Shown: positions 25,589 through 35,881, numbered from the stretch's first letter. The stretch is DNA of 64,000 nt from Desulfosediminicola flagellatus (GCF_005116655.2 NZ_CP050698.1:4628001-4692000); one strand, 5' to 3'. The notes: a model not told the origin generated them from the sequence alone. Numbers and translations: made by a program.

Positions 25589-27988
25589 CTACATAGTCTC
25601 CCATACCAGACAGACCTGTACGTCGAATATGTCGCTTCTTCGCGGCTTAATTGCGAAAGTCTCAATCTCATACTGCTCTGGTTCAAATGATTCGGTTATT
25701 GTTTCAATTTCCTCTTCAATTTGAACAGCGAGGTCCTCAAGATCCTGCTGCACAAGCTCCACATCCTCTTCTGCCCGTTTCACATCACCTTTCTCCTTTA
25801 CCACTCTGCTTGCCTTGCGCATTCCTGTCGCCGCTCTCGATACACTCGTCGTGGAAAAGGATTTTCTGCCAAAAAAAGCACCAACAACTGCAACACCAAT
25901 CGATAGAAGTGTGTCCGTTGTCCGCGATTTCACATCGTACTCTTCTTTTTCAACTTTCTGCAGCGCCTTCATCAAACGCTGTTCAAGGCGCTGTTGTTTT
26001 ACCGCATATTTGCTACGCAGCTTTTCAACCGCTTCTTCTTTCCTGCCTCGTAACTCATCACTTATGCGCACCTTAAAATTGCCCAATTCTTCATCCGGTC
26101 TCGATTCAAGTTTGAGCAAGCGGCACCTGAACAGCTCAAGCCTTTGTGATTGATAGAGATAATCTGAAAATGACTTGGTCAACGTTCGCAGATTTTTTAA
26201 ACTACTTATGGATGACGGAAGCGGCATGTACCAGCTCTCCGATGGAGGAGAAGAAGTACAATCAGCTAATTCATACGAAAGCATCTCGGCTTCATCCCAT
26301 TTGGGATGGTTAAAGTGTTCGTCGATAGGGATTTTGCCGGCAACAGTTTTAACCTCATCAACGCCACATGTAGCTTTGAAAAAGCGTACCTTGCTGACTG
26401 CTGCAAGATATGGTTCAAATGTCATCCGGTCTTCAGTGATATTCTGCATAAAATACAGCTGTTCGATCTCAGCAGAAAGTACTGGTTTTTGGCTAACTGC
26501 AGAATCAGTAAATTGCGGCGGCTTTCTCGTGCTTTGGGTATGTGGATGCTTTATATCGGTCGCATTCTCACCCTTTTTACGGTGCGCCATGAGTACAGAA
26601 ATATCTTTCGACGAGATCGGTCCCTTGAGATAAGACATAACCCATCGACTTTCAAATAACACAGGCTCATCAAGGTTCGCGCTATTGAGTAAAAATTGTC
26701 TGGATTTCAGATTATTGAGCAACGCTTTTACCTGTCCTTCCTCGAGCCGCCCGCCACTCGCTCCTGCAATACCGGATGCAACACGTTGCTGATCCTGCTC
26801 GGTTTGTAATCGTCCGATAAACCAGGAACCTATATTTGACAGCCCCTTATAATCAAGATCCACCGGGTTCTGGGTGGCAAGAACAACTCCGCAGCCATAG
26901 GCTCTCGCCTGCTTAAGCAGTAACAGCATCGGCTTTTTTGAAGGAGGATTCGCTGTAGGCGGGAAGTATCCGAAAATTTCATCCATATAGAGAAGCGCTT
27001 TAAGCGAAGAACTTCCAGGTTGGGACCTCATCCAGGTGATAAACCGGGTAAGCAGCGTGGTTACAAAAAACATTCGCTCAGATTCACTCAAATGTGCCAA
27101 AGAAAAAATCGCAGTTTGGGGTTTACCTTCCGGACTGTAAAGAATGTGCTGAATATCCAAGGGATTTCCCTGCGTCCAGGCACTGAAGCCTGGACTGGCC
27201 AGAATATTATTAAGCAACATCGCAAGTTTCATTCTATCAGGCTGAGCGAAAAATGTATCAAGAGGGAAAACACCGATTGTATCAAAAGGAGGACTGACAA
27301 TTTGACCTATCAGCTGCTCAAGTGTAAGATTTTGACCGTTTCGCCAGCAATACAGCAGGAGTGAGCTGATCAGGATATGTTCTCTGCTCTGCAGAGGATC
27401 GCCTTTAATATTGATTAAGGCCAGAAGGCTTGTTGCTGTGGAATTAACCAGGCTATTGAAGGTGTCAGTGTCCTCAACTACTTCTGCATCAGGAGCATCA
27501 AACCCGCTTAACACTGAAACAGCTACCCCGGCACTTGAGCCCGGGGTATAGATAGTCATTGTGGTCTTTGAACTCAGTTCAGCAATTCGTGATGTGTCCT
27601 GATCCCAGGAAGCAAGTCCTTTTTTCCAGGTTTCTGCTATCCTCGTTGCATATTCATCAACAGATTCACCCTTGGCGGCGGCCTCTGCTGGATCAATCCA
27701 GGGTTTGAAATCTTCAGGTTTCAGATCGCTGAAATTCAACAGCAGGTTTCCCATGTCTCCTTTAGGGTCAATGATGATTGAGGGAATATTATCCATTATA
27801 GCTTCCTCAATCAGGCCGATCCCCAGCCCCGTCTTACCACTGCCGGTCATGCCGATTATTGCTCCATGAGTTGTAAGATTCCGGTTTCTATACAGCAGTG
27901 GGGTTGGTGTTGGAGTCATATCTGTAAGATCAAGCTCACGGCCCAGATAAAAAAGTCCTAATTTCTCGTATGCCTTGCCAATCCCCAT
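25589..27988 (-). CDS. HerA/DUF87-like P-loop ATPase with coiled-coil C-terminus
   Basis: 799 residues. The Walker A motif GMTGSGKTG (about 46-54) and IIIDPKGDMGN (about 72-82) open a RecA-like domain. The Walker B motif LLYMDEIFGYFPP (about 333-345) and a sensor region LATQNPVDLDYKGLSNIG (about 375-392) complete a HerA/VirD4-type motor. From about residue 600 the protein becomes charged coiled coil, with a short hydrophobic TLLSIGVAVVGAFFG segment near residue 695 that could insert in a membrane. HerA-type ATPases pump DNA with the NurA nuclease or move substrates in secretion, and no nurA or conjugation gene is adjacent here. It is monocistronic. Its role is unknown. Confidence 0.8.
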   Translation of the reverse strand: MGIGKAYEKLGLFYLGRELDLTDMTPTPTPLLYRNRNLTTHGAIIGMTGSGKTGLGIGLIEEAIMDNIPSIIIDPKGDMGNLLLNFSDLKPEDFKPWIDPAEAAAKGESVDEYATRIAETWKKGLASWDQDTSRIAELSSKTTMTIYTPGSSAGVAVSVLSGFDAPDAEVVEDTDTFNSLVNSTATSLLALINIKGDPLQSREHILISSLLLYCWRNGQNLTLEQLIGQIVSPPFDTIGVFPLDTFFAQPDRMKLAMLLNNILASPGFSAWTQGNPLDIQHILYSPEGKPQTAIFSLAHLSESERMFFVTTLLTRFITWMRSQPGSSSLKALLYMDEIFGYFPPTANPPSKKPMLLLLKQARAYGCGVVLATQNPVDLDYKGLSNIGSWFIGRLQTEQDQQRVASGIAGASGGRLEEGQVKALLNNLKSRQFLLNSANLDEPVLFESRWVMSYLKGPISSKDISVLMAHRKKGENATDIKHPHTQSTRKPPQFTDSAVSQKPVLSAEIEQLYFMQNITEDRMTFEPYLAAVSKVRFFKATCGVDEVKTVAGKIPIDEHFNHPKWDEAEMLSYELADCTSSPPSESWYMPLPSSISSLKNLRTLTKSFSDYLYQSQRLELFRCRLLKLESRPDEELGNFKVRISDELRGRKEEAVEKLRSKYAVKQQRLEQRLMKALQKVEKEEYDVKSRTTDTLLSIGVAVVGAFFGRKSFSTTSVSRAATGMRKASRVVKEKGDVKRAEEDVELVQQDLEDLAVQIEEEIETITESFEPEQYEIETFAIKPRRSDIFDVQVCLVWETM

Positions 27989-28484
27989 GTTTCAACTCCC
28001 TTCATAAGAATTCATCTGTATACTTTCTGCCTATAATTCACAGCAAACCCAACAACTACCTGGAGCATATTCGATTTTATGCTTTTCGCACAATCACCTG
28101 GTACAAAATTTTCACAAGCGTGTAAATAATTTCAGGTAGAAACAATAACCTGTGAGCACAATCAAAAAAAATCACAATGTCATTACACACGAATTTCCGC
28201 AAAAGTATCCGTATTTGCATGCAATGTACAAACGGAATCTATTTACTCTGCCACAAGCTGTATCAAAATCAGTCTCTGTTTAGAGTTTTTTACTGAATTT
28301 TCAATGGGGAGGATAATTCCTACTTTCAGAATTAGATTTGATTCACTGGCTTATTCCTATTATAATGATGGAGATTTTTACTGATTCTTAACAAATACTC
28401 ATTACCTGCAATTTCAGAAGATGCCTTGCTCCAGGGGGCTGAACATTTTCGGCCAGCCTGACACGATCCATATACAGGTGATAG
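27989..28484. promoter_or_regulatory. Divergent promoter region between the HerA-like gene and the nqr operon
   Basis: 496 bases without a credible gene. It must carry promoters in both directions. A TTGTGAAAATTTTGTA-like stretch near 28103-28118 on the minus strand resembles one half of a Rex (NADH-sensing) site, but the other half does not fit, so I do not call it. Confidence 0.4.
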
Positions 28485-28673
28485 ATGACGAGCAAAAAAG
28501 ATAACCGCAGAAATTTTCTTCAGATTGTTGCAAAGGCTGATGGTCTTGCAACTATTGTCATGGTACTTGATAAAGAGAACGGACTCACCCTGCTCAACCC
28601 CATGGACGGCTGCGCAGGATATCTGATCGACAAGAAACTCAACAGTTATCACACCTCAAATTTCTTTGGCTGA
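28485..28673 (+). CDS. Small protein preceding nqrA
   Basis: 62 residues. AGGTG lies four bases before the ATG. The stop TGA at 28671-28673 is followed by one base and then the ATG of nqrA, an arrangement typical of translational coupling, so I think this ORF is real. It is basic at the N-terminus, and the core LQIVAKADGLATIVMVLDKE resembles the opening of DUF4911-type small proteins, though this is not certain. There is no TM segment. It might act in NQR expression or assembly; this is inference from position only. Confidence 0.6.
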   Translation: MTSKKDNRRNFLQIVAKADGLATIVMVLDKENGLTLLNPMDGCAGYLIDKKLNSYHTSNFFG

Positions 28674-28674
28674 T

Positions 28675-30024
28675 ATGAAACACTTTGATATTAAAAAAGG
28701 GTTGGACCTGCCAATTACCGGTGCTCCTGCCTCTACAATCAGGCCCGGTTCGCCGGTCAGTCAGGTTGCAATAGTCGGCGACGACTCCATTGGCATGAAA
28801 CCGACGATGGAGGTAAATGTTGGCGACATGGTGAAAACCGGTCAGCTGCTCTTTACCGATAAAAAATCGCCGGGAATTAAATACACAGCCCCGGGATGCG
28901 GTAAAGTTATCGCTATAAACAGGGGGAAAAAGAGAAAGTTTGAGTCACTGATAATCGAATTGAACGGAGAAGATTCAGTCTCCTTCATGACCAATCCTGC
29001 TCAGCCGCTTGAATATTACAGCAACGAACAGATTATCACTGCACTCATCGATTCGGGCCTCTGGACAAGCTTTCGAACACGCCCGTATGGCAAGGTGCCT
29101 GCTATCGGCACCACTCCTGTCTCACTTTTTATCACCGCGATTGACAGTGAGCCGCTTTCACCAAACCCCGAAATTATCATCAAGAGATCGGGCGAAGATT
29201 ATAAAAGCGGCCTGCACATTCTCAAAAAAATTCTCGATATTCCTTTTCATTACTGTACTGAAAATCGGGAAATCCTGAACCATGAATTAGCGGAAGGGCT
29301 AACCTACTGGTCATTCACCGGCCCTCATCCTTCCGGGTTGCCTTCTACCCATATTCATCTGATTGACCCGGTTCATGAAAATAAAACAGTCTGGCAGATA
29401 GGGTATCAGGATATTATCGCCATTGGTTACCTTTTTCGAACCGGTGAACTGATGACCGAGAGAATCATCTCGCTTGCCGGTCCCGGTGTAAAAGAACCTT
29501 CGCTTGTTGAAACACGAACAGGTGCAGATCTAGAAGAACTCTGTCGCGGTGAACTGATCGACGATAGGCTTCGTATTATATCAGGATCTGCTCTTAGCGG
29601 ACGCACAGGAACTGATGTTCACGGCTTTCTCGGACGCTACCACAATCAGGTGACTGTTCTGCCTGATAACAGCGGCCGCAGTATCTTTAACTGGGCAATG
29701 CCCGGAAGTGACCGTTTCTCGGTTAAGCCGGTATTTATTTCGGCACTGAACAAGATGCTTAAACTTCCTATGAACACAGCAACCTGGGGCGGAAAGCGGG
29801 CACTTTACCCGCTTGGCACATACGAGGATGTGATGCCACTGGATATCATCCCCATCTATCTGTTAAAAGCTCTGGAAGTGGAAGATTCGGAAAAATCCAA
29901 GGCACTCGGCTGTCTTGAGCTTATAGAAGAAGATCTCGCGCTCTGCTCCTTCACCTGTCCGGGAAAAGGTGAATTCGGTGAGAATTTGCGCAACGTGTTG
30001 ACAACCATCGAACTGGAAGGCTGA
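28675..30024 (+). CDS. nqrA: Na+-translocating NADH:quinone reductase subunit A
   Basis: 449 residues from the ATG at 28675, which gives the usual NqrA start (KHFDIKKGLDLPITGAP). A TTG three codons upstream is less likely. The conserved IKKGLDLPI, the barrel-sandwich region (VGDMVKTGQLLFTDKKSPG about 56-74) and SYFFRTGEL-like segments fit NqrA. It is the cytoplasm-facing subunit implicated in quinone binding. It is the second gene of a compact operon that also holds nqrBCDEF and nqrM. Confidence 0.93.
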   Translation: MKHFDIKKGLDLPITGAPASTIRPGSPVSQVAIVGDDSIGMKPTMEVNVGDMVKTGQLLFTDKKSPGIKYTAPGCGKVIAINRGKKRKFESLIIELNGEDSVSFMTNPAQPLEYYSNEQIITALIDSGLWTSFRTRPYGKVPAIGTTPVSLFITAIDSEPLSPNPEIIIKRSGEDYKSGLHILKKILDIPFHYCTENREILNHELAEGLTYWSFTGPHPSGLPSTHIHLIDPVHENKTVWQIGYQDIIAIGYLFRTGELMTERIISLAGPGVKEPSLVETRTGADLEELCRGELIDDRLRIISGSALSGRTGTDVHGFLGRYHNQVTVLPDNSGRSIFNWAMPGSDRFSVKPVFISALNKMLKLPMNTATWGGKRALYPLGTYEDVMPLDIIPIYLLKALEVEDSEKSKALGCLELIEEDLALCSFTCPGKGEFGENLRNVLTTIELEG

Positions 30025-30052
30025 TCCCGGTTCTACCACACAACGAGACACC

Positions 30053-31261
30053 ATGAAAAAACTCAGTAAATATATGGAAGATCTTGGCCGCCATTTTGAA
30101 TCCGGCGGTAGCCTTGAGCGGTGGTACCCGCTTTATGAGGCATTTGACTCCTTCCTCTTTGGCAGCAACACCACTACCAAAACGGCACCCCATGTCCGGG
30201 ACGGCATAGACCTGAAACGGATCATGACAACGGTGCTCATTGCACTTATTCCCTGCACCTTCATGGCACTGTGGAATACCGGTTATCAGGCCAACGCCGC
30301 ACTCGCCGCACTGGGCTTAACAGCCCCTGAAGGCTGGCGCGGTTCTATCATGATGATGGTTGGTTGTGACCCTGCAAGCCTTTTGTCTAACCTGCTGCAT
30401 GGTGCACTCTATTTCCTTCCGATCTATATCGTTACCATGCTGGTCGGCTCGTTCTGGGAAGGAGTTTTCAACATTATACGCGGCCATGAATTCTCAGAAG
30501 CCTTTCTGGTAACCGGTCTGCTCTTTACCCTTACCCTGCCGCCGACAATTCCGCTGTGGCAGGTCGCTGTGGGCATCAGCTTTGGCCTGGTTTTCGCAAA
30601 AGAGGTGTTTGGCGGGGTTGGCAGGAACTTTATGAATCCGGCGCTTGCTTCTCGAGCCTTTATCTATTTTGCCTACCCGGCTCAGATAACAGGCGATGCT
30701 ATCTGGACAGCAGTTGACGGCGTAACCAGCGCAACACCGCTTGGAGCTATTGCAGTTGCCGATCCATCAACAGGTATTGCCAGTCTCGGTTATAGCTGGA
30801 CCCAACTCTTTATCGGAAATTTCCCAGGGTCAATGGGAGAAACCTCCACACTGGCCTGCCTGCTTGGTGCGATCGTCCTCCTGGCAACGCGGGTTGCACC
30901 CTGGAGAGTTATTGTATCGATGTTGATAGGCGGCTTAATCGCTTCGCTCTTTTTTATGCTGCAGGCCGAACCTGCTAATGCACTCTACACCATTCCACCC
31001 CATTACCATCTTGTACTTGGTAGTTTTGCCTTTGGCATGGTCTTCATGGCTACTGATCCGGTTTCCGCAGCTCACACCCGCATGGGGCAGTGGTTTTACG
31101 GAGGACTGATCGGGTTTTTATGCATCCTTATTCGGGTGGCCAACCCGGCGTACCCGGAAGGAGTTATGCTGGCAATTCTGCTCGGCAATGTCTTCGCCCC
31201 GCTCATAGATTATTTTGTTCTCCAGGCCAACATCAAGAGGAGGATGCTTCGTCATGGTTGA
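30053..31261 (+). CDS. nqrB: Na+-translocating NADH:quinone reductase subunit B
   Basis: 402 residues with about ten TM helices. GVTSATPLGAIAVADP (about 223-238) contains the (S/T)xAT motif whose Thr carries covalently linked FMN in the family (here about Thr228). GRNFMNPALASRAFIYFAYP is another family landmark. It houses the sodium channel and the riboflavin-binding site. ACACCATG follows a GAGACA stretch. The nqrC start overlaps its last 8 bases. Confidence 0.95.
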   Translation: MKKLSKYMEDLGRHFESGGSLERWYPLYEAFDSFLFGSNTTTKTAPHVRDGIDLKRIMTTVLIALIPCTFMALWNTGYQANAALAALGLTAPEGWRGSIMMMVGCDPASLLSNLLHGALYFLPIYIVTMLVGSFWEGVFNIIRGHEFSEAFLVTGLLFTLTLPPTIPLWQVAVGISFGLVFAKEVFGGVGRNFMNPALASRAFIYFAYPAQITGDAIWTAVDGVTSATPLGAIAVADPSTGIASLGYSWTQLFIGNFPGSMGETSTLACLLGAIVLLATRVAPWRVIVSMLIGGLIASLFFMLQAEPANALYTIPPHYHLVLGSFAFGMVFMATDPVSAAHTRMGQWFYGGLIGFLCILIRVANPAYPEGVMLAILLGNVFAPLIDYFVLQANIKRRMLRHG

Positions 31262-32036
31262 TATTACTCCTGCAAAGCCATTTTATTCTGTACTGATTCT
31301 GGCCTTTGCCTGCTCTGCCCTTGTTGCCGGTGCAGCTGTCGGACTGAGGCCGAAACAGGAAGCCAACCGCCAGCTTGACCGCCAGAAAAACATCCTCTAC
31401 GCGGCCGGTCTCTATCAGGAGAACACTCCTGTTGAAGAGCTCTTTGCTGATATTGATACCCGTATTGTCGAACTTGAAACCGGAAAATTCGTTAGCGACG
31501 ACACTGTCAATCCACGGACATTCAATCAACGTAGAGCTGCTTTCACCGACGATTTTGGCCGCGAAATACCCGCTGATTCAGATGTAGCCAAACTCGGCAG
31601 ACAGGAGAAATACTCTCTTGTCTATATGGTGAACAAAGACGGCAAATTATCGCAGATCATACTACCGGTTCGCGGTAAAGGATTGTGGTCTACCATGTAT
31701 GCTTATGTAGCAATAGACGCTGATCTCACGACTATCCGGGGAGTCTCTTTTTATGAGCACGGTGAAACTCCCGGCCTTGGTGGTGAAATAGAAAACCGCA
31801 AATGGCAGGATAGCTGGCAAGGCAAACAACTCTATAAAGACAACTCGCTTTCACTGAGCCTTATCAAGGGCAGTGTTGATAGCGCAAATCCTGATGCGGA
31901 CTATCAGATTGACGGCCTCTCAGGTGCAACCCTCACCTCAATCGGCGTAAGTGATCTGCTGGAATTCTGGTTTGGTGATCACGGTTTTAAACCGTTTTTT
32001 GCGCAACTCCAAAGTAAGGAGAGTACTAATGGCTGA
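31254..32036 (+). CDS. nqrC: Na+-translocating NADH:quinone reductase subunit C
   Basis: 260 residues from the ATG at 31254, preceded by AAGAGGAGG. An N-terminal TM helix (about 10-31) is followed by a periplasmic FMN-binding domain with [12 protein letters not shown] (about 178) and the flavin attachment motif SGATLTS (about 222-228), whose first Thr is modified with FMN by ApbE. No apbE gene is in this window, so the flavin transferase must be elsewhere. The next gene overlaps by 8 bases. Confidence 0.95.
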   Translation: MVDITPAKPFYSVLILAFACSALVAGAAVGLRPKQEANRQLDRQKNILYAAGLYQENTPVEELFADIDTRIVELETGKFVSDDTVNPRTFNQRRAAFTDDFGREIPADSDVAKLGRQEKYSLVYMVNKDGKLSQIILPVRGKGLWSTMYAYVAIDADLTTIRGVSFYEHGETPGLGGEIENRKWQDSWQGKQLYKDNSLSLSLIKGSVDSANPDADYQIDGLSGATLTSIGVSDLLEFWFGDHGFKPFFAQLQSKESTNG

Positions 32037-32652
32037 AACCAATAAAGAGCTGTTAACGCTCTCGATATTTAAGCGTAACCCCATTGCGCTGCTGATTCTC
32101 GGTATCTGTTCAGCTCTTGCTGTAACCGGACAGATGTCCACAGCCTTTGTCATGTCTATCTGTGTTACACTGGTTGTAGCTTTTTCGAGCCTTACCATCA
32201 GTATAGTTCGTTTCCAGATCCCGAACTCTGTGAGAATCGGCATACAGATTATGGTTATCGCTACACTTGTTATCCTTGTTGATCAGATACTGAAAGCGTA
32301 TGTTTTTGAACTCTCGAAACAGCTCTCTATCTACGTCGGCCTGATTATCACAAACTGTATCGTTATGGGACGCGCTGAAGGCTTTGCCATGAGTAATCCT
32401 CCGGTCGCATCGTTTATGGATGGTATCGGTAACGGGCTCGGCTACTCCGTCATACTCATGACGGTCGCGTTCATCCGTGAGCTTTTCGGATCAGGGTCGC
32501 TTTTTGGCTACGAGATCATGACACTCACCACCAACGGCGGCTGGTATGTACGAAATGGTTTTTTAGTACTGCCCGCCAGCGCCTTTTTTATTATCGCGCT
32601 CATCATCTGGGCAATTCGCTCTATCGATACGGATCAACAGGAGAAAGACTGA
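32029..32652 (+). CDS. nqrD: Na+-translocating NADH:quinone reductase subunit D
   Basis: 207 residues with six TM helices. I use the ATG at 32029 preceded by AAGGAGAG rather than the longer frame to 31951. Landmarks are [34 protein letters not shown] (with the Cys that, together with one in NqrE, holds the intramembrane [2Fe-2S] centre in the family) and [11 protein letters not shown]. It overlaps nqrC by 8 bases and nqrE by 1 base. Confidence 0.95.
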   Translation: MAETNKELLTLSIFKRNPIALLILGICSALAVTGQMSTAFVMSICVTLVVAFSSLTISIVRFQIPNSVRIGIQIMVIATLVILVDQILKAYVFELSKQLSIYVGLIITNCIVMGRAEGFAMSNPPVASFMDGIGNGLGYSVILMTVAFIRELFGSGSLFGYEIMTLTTNGGWYVRNGFLVLPASAFFIIALIIWAIRSIDTDQQEKD

Positions 32653-33260
32653 TGGGTCACTATCTCGATATAATACTTCGCTCAACGTTCCTGGAAAATC
32701 TGCCACTCAGTTTTTTCCTGGGGATGTGTACCTTTCTGGCGATCTCAAAACAGGTTAAAACTGCAATCGGCCTTGGTGCTGCGGTTCTTTTTCTGCAGAT
32801 CATCACGGTTCCGATAAACAACCTGATTCTTAACACTTTTCTAAAACCGGGTGCTCTGGCTTGGGCAGGTCAACCTGATCTCGACCTCACTTTTCTCGGG
32901 CTGCTCACCTATATTGCAATCATTGCAGCGGTTGTTCAGATCTTGGAAATGGTGCTCGATAAATTTCTGCCAGCCCTCTACAACACGCTGGGCATTTTCC
33001 TGCCGCTGCTTACTGTAAACTGCGCAATCCTTGGTGCTTCGCTCTTTATGGTTGAGCGTGATTACACCTTCGGCGAGAGTGTCTCCTACGGAATTGGAGC
33101 CGGAGCAGGCTTTTTTCTTGCTGTTGTTGCATTGGCAGGCATTCGTGAACGAAGTGAATACGCCGACCCGCCAGCCGGCCTCAGAGGCCTTGGAATGACC
33201 TTTATTACTGCAGGACTCATGGCCATCGCCTTTATGGGACTGGCCGGAATGGAACTGTAA
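32652..33260 (+). CDS. nqrE: Na+-translocating NADH:quinone reductase subunit E
   Basis: 202 residues with six TM helices, the inverted-topology partner of Nqr[21 protein letters not shown] (about 16-35) and [20 protein letters not shown] (about 115-134) are the conserved NqrE segments, with two cysteines in the positions expected to share the membrane Fe-S centre. The start codon overlaps the nqrD stop (TGATG). Confidence 0.95.
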   Translation: MGHYLDIILRSTFLENLPLSFFLGMCTFLAISKQVKTAIGLGAAVLFLQIITVPINNLILNTFLKPGALAWAGQPDLDLTFLGLLTYIAIIAAVVQILEMVLDKFLPALYNTLGIFLPLLTVNCAILGASLFMVERDYTFGESVSYGIGAGAGFFLAVVALAGIRERSEYADPPAGLRGLGMTFITAGLMAIAFMGLAGMEL

Positions 33261-33330
33261 TTTATCTGCCGTGGAGCCGAATAGAAAAAATGCTTATAAG
33301 AAAAGATAAGAAGACTATTGGAGGCAGATT

Positions 33331-34554
33331 ATGAATGAAATTATTTACGGTGTACTCTGTTTTCTCTCACTCCAGTTTATTCTGGTTACGCTTATCGTTG
33401 TCACCAAGAAAACACTGCTTCCCAGTGGAGACATTACGATCTCCATAAACGAGGATAAAGTTTTTACCACCAAACCAGGTGGTAAGCTGCTCACATCTTT
33501 AGCGGATAATGGCATCATTCTCTCATCCGCCTGTGGTGGTGGTGGCACCTGCGGCCAGTGTCGCTGCATAGTCGAAGAAGGGGGAGGTTCAATCCTGCCC
33601 ACCGAGAAAGGAAAGATTAATAACCGTGAAGCTCGTGAAGGAATGCGGCTTTCATGTCAGGTACCTGTCAAGCGAGACCTGAAGATAGAAGTTCCGCCGT
33701 CTATGCTGGATGCCCGAAAATGGAAGTGCAAAGTCGTCTCTAACGAGAATGTTGCAACCTTTATTAAAGAACTGGTGCTAGAACTTCCTCCAGGTGAGAA
33801 TGTTGATTTTAAAGCTGGCGGCTATATTCAGATAGAAGTTCCCGCCCATACGCTTTCATATGCCAACTTTGATATTGGCGAAAGCTATCTGAGTGACTGG
33901 ACCAAGTTTCAGATGTTTCAATACCAGTCACACGTTCACACTCCGGTTACCCGTGCCTACTCTATGGCCAACTACCCTGGTGAAATAGGGGTGATTAAGC
34001 TTAATGTCCGAATCGCAAGCCCTCCGCCGGGAGCGACAAAACCCATCCCGCCTGGTCAGGTTTCTTCATACATCTTCAACCTCAAAGAAGGTGATGAAGT
34101 CATAATTTCAGGGCCTTTTGGTGAGTTCTTCATGGATGATAGTGACTCAGAAGTTATCATCATAGGTGGTGGCGCGGGTATGGCTCCACTCAGAAGTCAT
34201 GTTTTTGATCTGTTTAAGGCTAAGAATACTGATCGCAAGGTTTCATTCTGGTATGGAGGAAGAAGCCTCAAGGAGTGTTTTTATCTCGAGGATTTTGCCG
34301 AAATTGAAAATAATAACAGCAACTTCAAATTCCATCTCGCTTTATCAGATCCTCTCCCTGAAGATAACTGGGACGGAGATAGTGGATTTATCCATAATGT
34401 GCTGTATGAAAAATACTTAAAAGATCATCCGGCCCCGGAAGATATTAATTATTATATCTGCGGCCCGCCTATTATGAATACTTCAGTTATTAGCATGCTC
34501 GAGAATCTTGGTGTAGAAACAGATAATATACACTGTGATGATTTTGGTGGTTAA
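33331..34554 (+). CDS. nqrF: Na+-translocating NADH:quinone reductase subunit F
   Basis: 407 residues. An N-terminal TM helix is followed by a ferredoxin-like domain with [10 protein letters not shown] (about 68-77) plus a later Cys (LSCQ, about 111), then a ferredoxin-reductase module with the FAD motif RAYSMANYP (about 210) and NADH-binding [12 protein letters not shown] (about 280) and CGPPIMN near the C-terminus. It is the NADH-oxidising entry point. TTGGAGGCAG lies before the ATG. Confidence 0.95.
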   Translation: MNEIIYGVLCFLSLQFILVTLIVVTKKTLLPSGDITISINEDKVFTTKPGGKLLTSLADNGIILSSACGGGGTCGQCRCIVEEGGGSILPTEKGKINNREAREGMRLSCQVPVKRDLKIEVPPSMLDARKWKCKVVSNENVATFIKELVLELPPGENVDFKAGGYIQIEVPAHTLSYANFDIGESYLSDWTKFQMFQYQSHVHTPVTRAYSMANYPGEIGVIKLNVRIASPPPGATKPIPPGQVSSYIFNLKEGDEVIISGPFGEFFMDDSDSEVIIIGGGAGMAPLRSHVFDLFKAKNTDRKVSFWYGGRSLKECFYLEDFAEIENNNSNFKFHLALSDPLPEDNWDGDSGFIHNVLYEKYLKDHPAPEDINYYICGPPIMNTSVISMLENLGVETDNIHCDDFGG

Positions 34555-34590
34555 CCGACGAGCGTTCAGATTTTATTATAAGGGAGACAG

Positions 34591-34791
34591 ATGACTGCCT
34601 TTTTACTGCTCTTTACAATAACCTTTTTTATAGTGGGTACTTCAGCTCTCATTATTAACTATAGTAAACAACGGGCGAATCTTACCCGGCACGGCTTAAC
34701 CGGATTATGCCATAAAAGTGCAGGTGTGATGTGCTCAAGCTGCGCAAGTCAGCTTCAATCGGGAAATGAAAAATCAACGAGTAATGCTTGA
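34591..34791 (+). CDS. nqrM: NQR maturation protein NqrM (probable)
   Basis: 66 residues: one N-terminal TM helix (about 3-24) and a short cytosolic tail with four cysteines (GLCHKS and MCSSCAS, about 43-57). NqrM proteins have this size, topology and Cys cluster, and they are needed to install the Fe-S centre between NqrD and NqrE. Its position directly after nqrF, with AAGGGAGACAG before the ATG, supports the call. The sequence itself is divergent. Confidence 0.75.
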   Translation: MTAFLLLFTITFFIVGTSALIINYSKQRANLTRHGLTGLCHKSAGVMCSSCASQLQSGNEKSTSNA

Positions 34792-35335
34792 GTTCCTAAA
34801 TAGAAACCAGTGAACATAGCGAACAAACACAAAGGTCATGAACTGATCATCATTTTATGGCCTTTCACACTGTAAAGAAGAGCTCATCGTCACAAGCGAC
34901 CACCCTCCTGTAGCTCACCTCCACTCATATCACCTATCCCCGGCAAAAATATACACTGTTTACGTCAATGTTCATCAACAGTCCTGCGTTTTTCGTCAAT
35001 TTGAAACATGAATCACGATAAAAACCTTACTTCACCACTTTGTAATTTGCTCTCCACTTGTGCTATCGTGAAATAACCGATGACCAGTTGTGACTCGCAT
35101 GCCAATCGTTCATAACCGTGTTCCTATCTCTCAAACGATCGTCAGTCGGCATGTTCTTCACAAAATTTTTAGCAACAGATCAGTTTCGGAGAAGGCATAG
35201 ATTTTTTTATCCTGATCCGCCAGGAATCCTGATAAAATTCGGTTTCCTCAAGTTGACACCCAAGAAAACACAACTTACCTTTACCTCACTAATCATCTTT
35301 ATTTTTTAGCTTTACATAAAAATAAATATTTTATT
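34792..35335. other. Intergenic stretch between nqr operon and lrp, no gene seen
   Basis: No credible ORF. The right edge leads into the lrp promoter. A short plus-strand frame around 35118-35309 has no coding character. There is no clear terminator after nqrM that I can pinpoint. Confidence 0.45.
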
Positions 35336-35364
35336 TTGACTTTTTGCAAAATTAAACGTATACA
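35336..35364 (+). promoter_or_regulatory. Sigma-70-type promoter upstream of lrp
   Basis: TTGACT (35336-35341) and TATACA (35359-35364) are separated by 17 bases, close to the -35/-10 consensus. The start would fall about 65 bases before the lrp ATG at 35438. An AT-rich upstream stretch (35300-35335) may act as an UP element. Confidence 0.6.
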
Positions 35365-35437
35365 GGCTTCAGCGTAAACAAAGATTCCAGACGGGTAAAG
35401 AATTGCTCGAACGTAAACACCCAGCCGAAGACAGATA

Positions 35438-35881
35438 ATGAAACTTGATGTAACCAACATGGCGATTATCCGGCACCTTAAAGATGGTCGCAAATCCTAT
35501 AAGCTGATAGCTCAAGACCTTTCTATTACCGAAAACACGGTTCGTAGTCGGGTCAACAAGATGATCGAAGAGGGTCTTCTTGATATATCCGGCAACATTC
35601 GGATTGATGTTCTTCCCGGTCACAACCTGCTGTACCTCGGGGTTAAGCTCAAGACCATGGAGTTACAAAAAAAAGCTCAGGAGTTCAGCAAGCTAAAAGG
35701 AGTGGTTTCAGCAGGAATCGTAACAGGAAGATATGACCTGATTCTGCAAGTACTGCTTAATGACGATTATGACCTCCTGGAATTCATCACCGGTCAGGTT
35801 ACCAAAATCGAAGACGTACAAACTGTTGAAAGCTTTATTGTCTACGAGGGCTTTAACCTGAAAGTCCCGTACATTTTATAG
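35438..35881 (+). CDS. Lrp/AsnC-family transcriptional regulator
   Basis: 147 residues: an N-terminal winged HTH (IIRHLKDGRKSYKLIAQDLSITENTVRSRVNKMIEEG, with the family's first and recognition helices) and a C-terminal RAM effector domain (about 70-145, with VSAGIVTGRYDLILQVL). It is followed by alanine dehydrogenase in the same direction, 104 bases apart, so it is most likely an AldR-type activator of ald that senses alanine or another amino acid. Confidence 0.9.
   Translation: MKLDVTNMAIIRHLKDGRKSYKLIAQDLSITENTVRSRVNKMIEEGLLDISGNIRIDVLPGHNLLYLGVKLKTMELQKKAQEFSKLKGVVSAGIVTGRYDLILQVLLNDDYDLLEFITGQVTKIEDVQTVESFIVYEGFNLKVPYIL

Noticed and set aside
28100-28120. Rex-type NADH-sensing operator upstream of nqr
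   Set aside because: Only one half (TTGTGAA on the minus strand) matches; the second half has five mismatches.
28332-28652. 106-residue minus-strand ORF upstream of nqr
   Set aside because: It overlaps the coupled 62-residue ORF on the other strand and shows no family pattern or Shine-Dalgarno.
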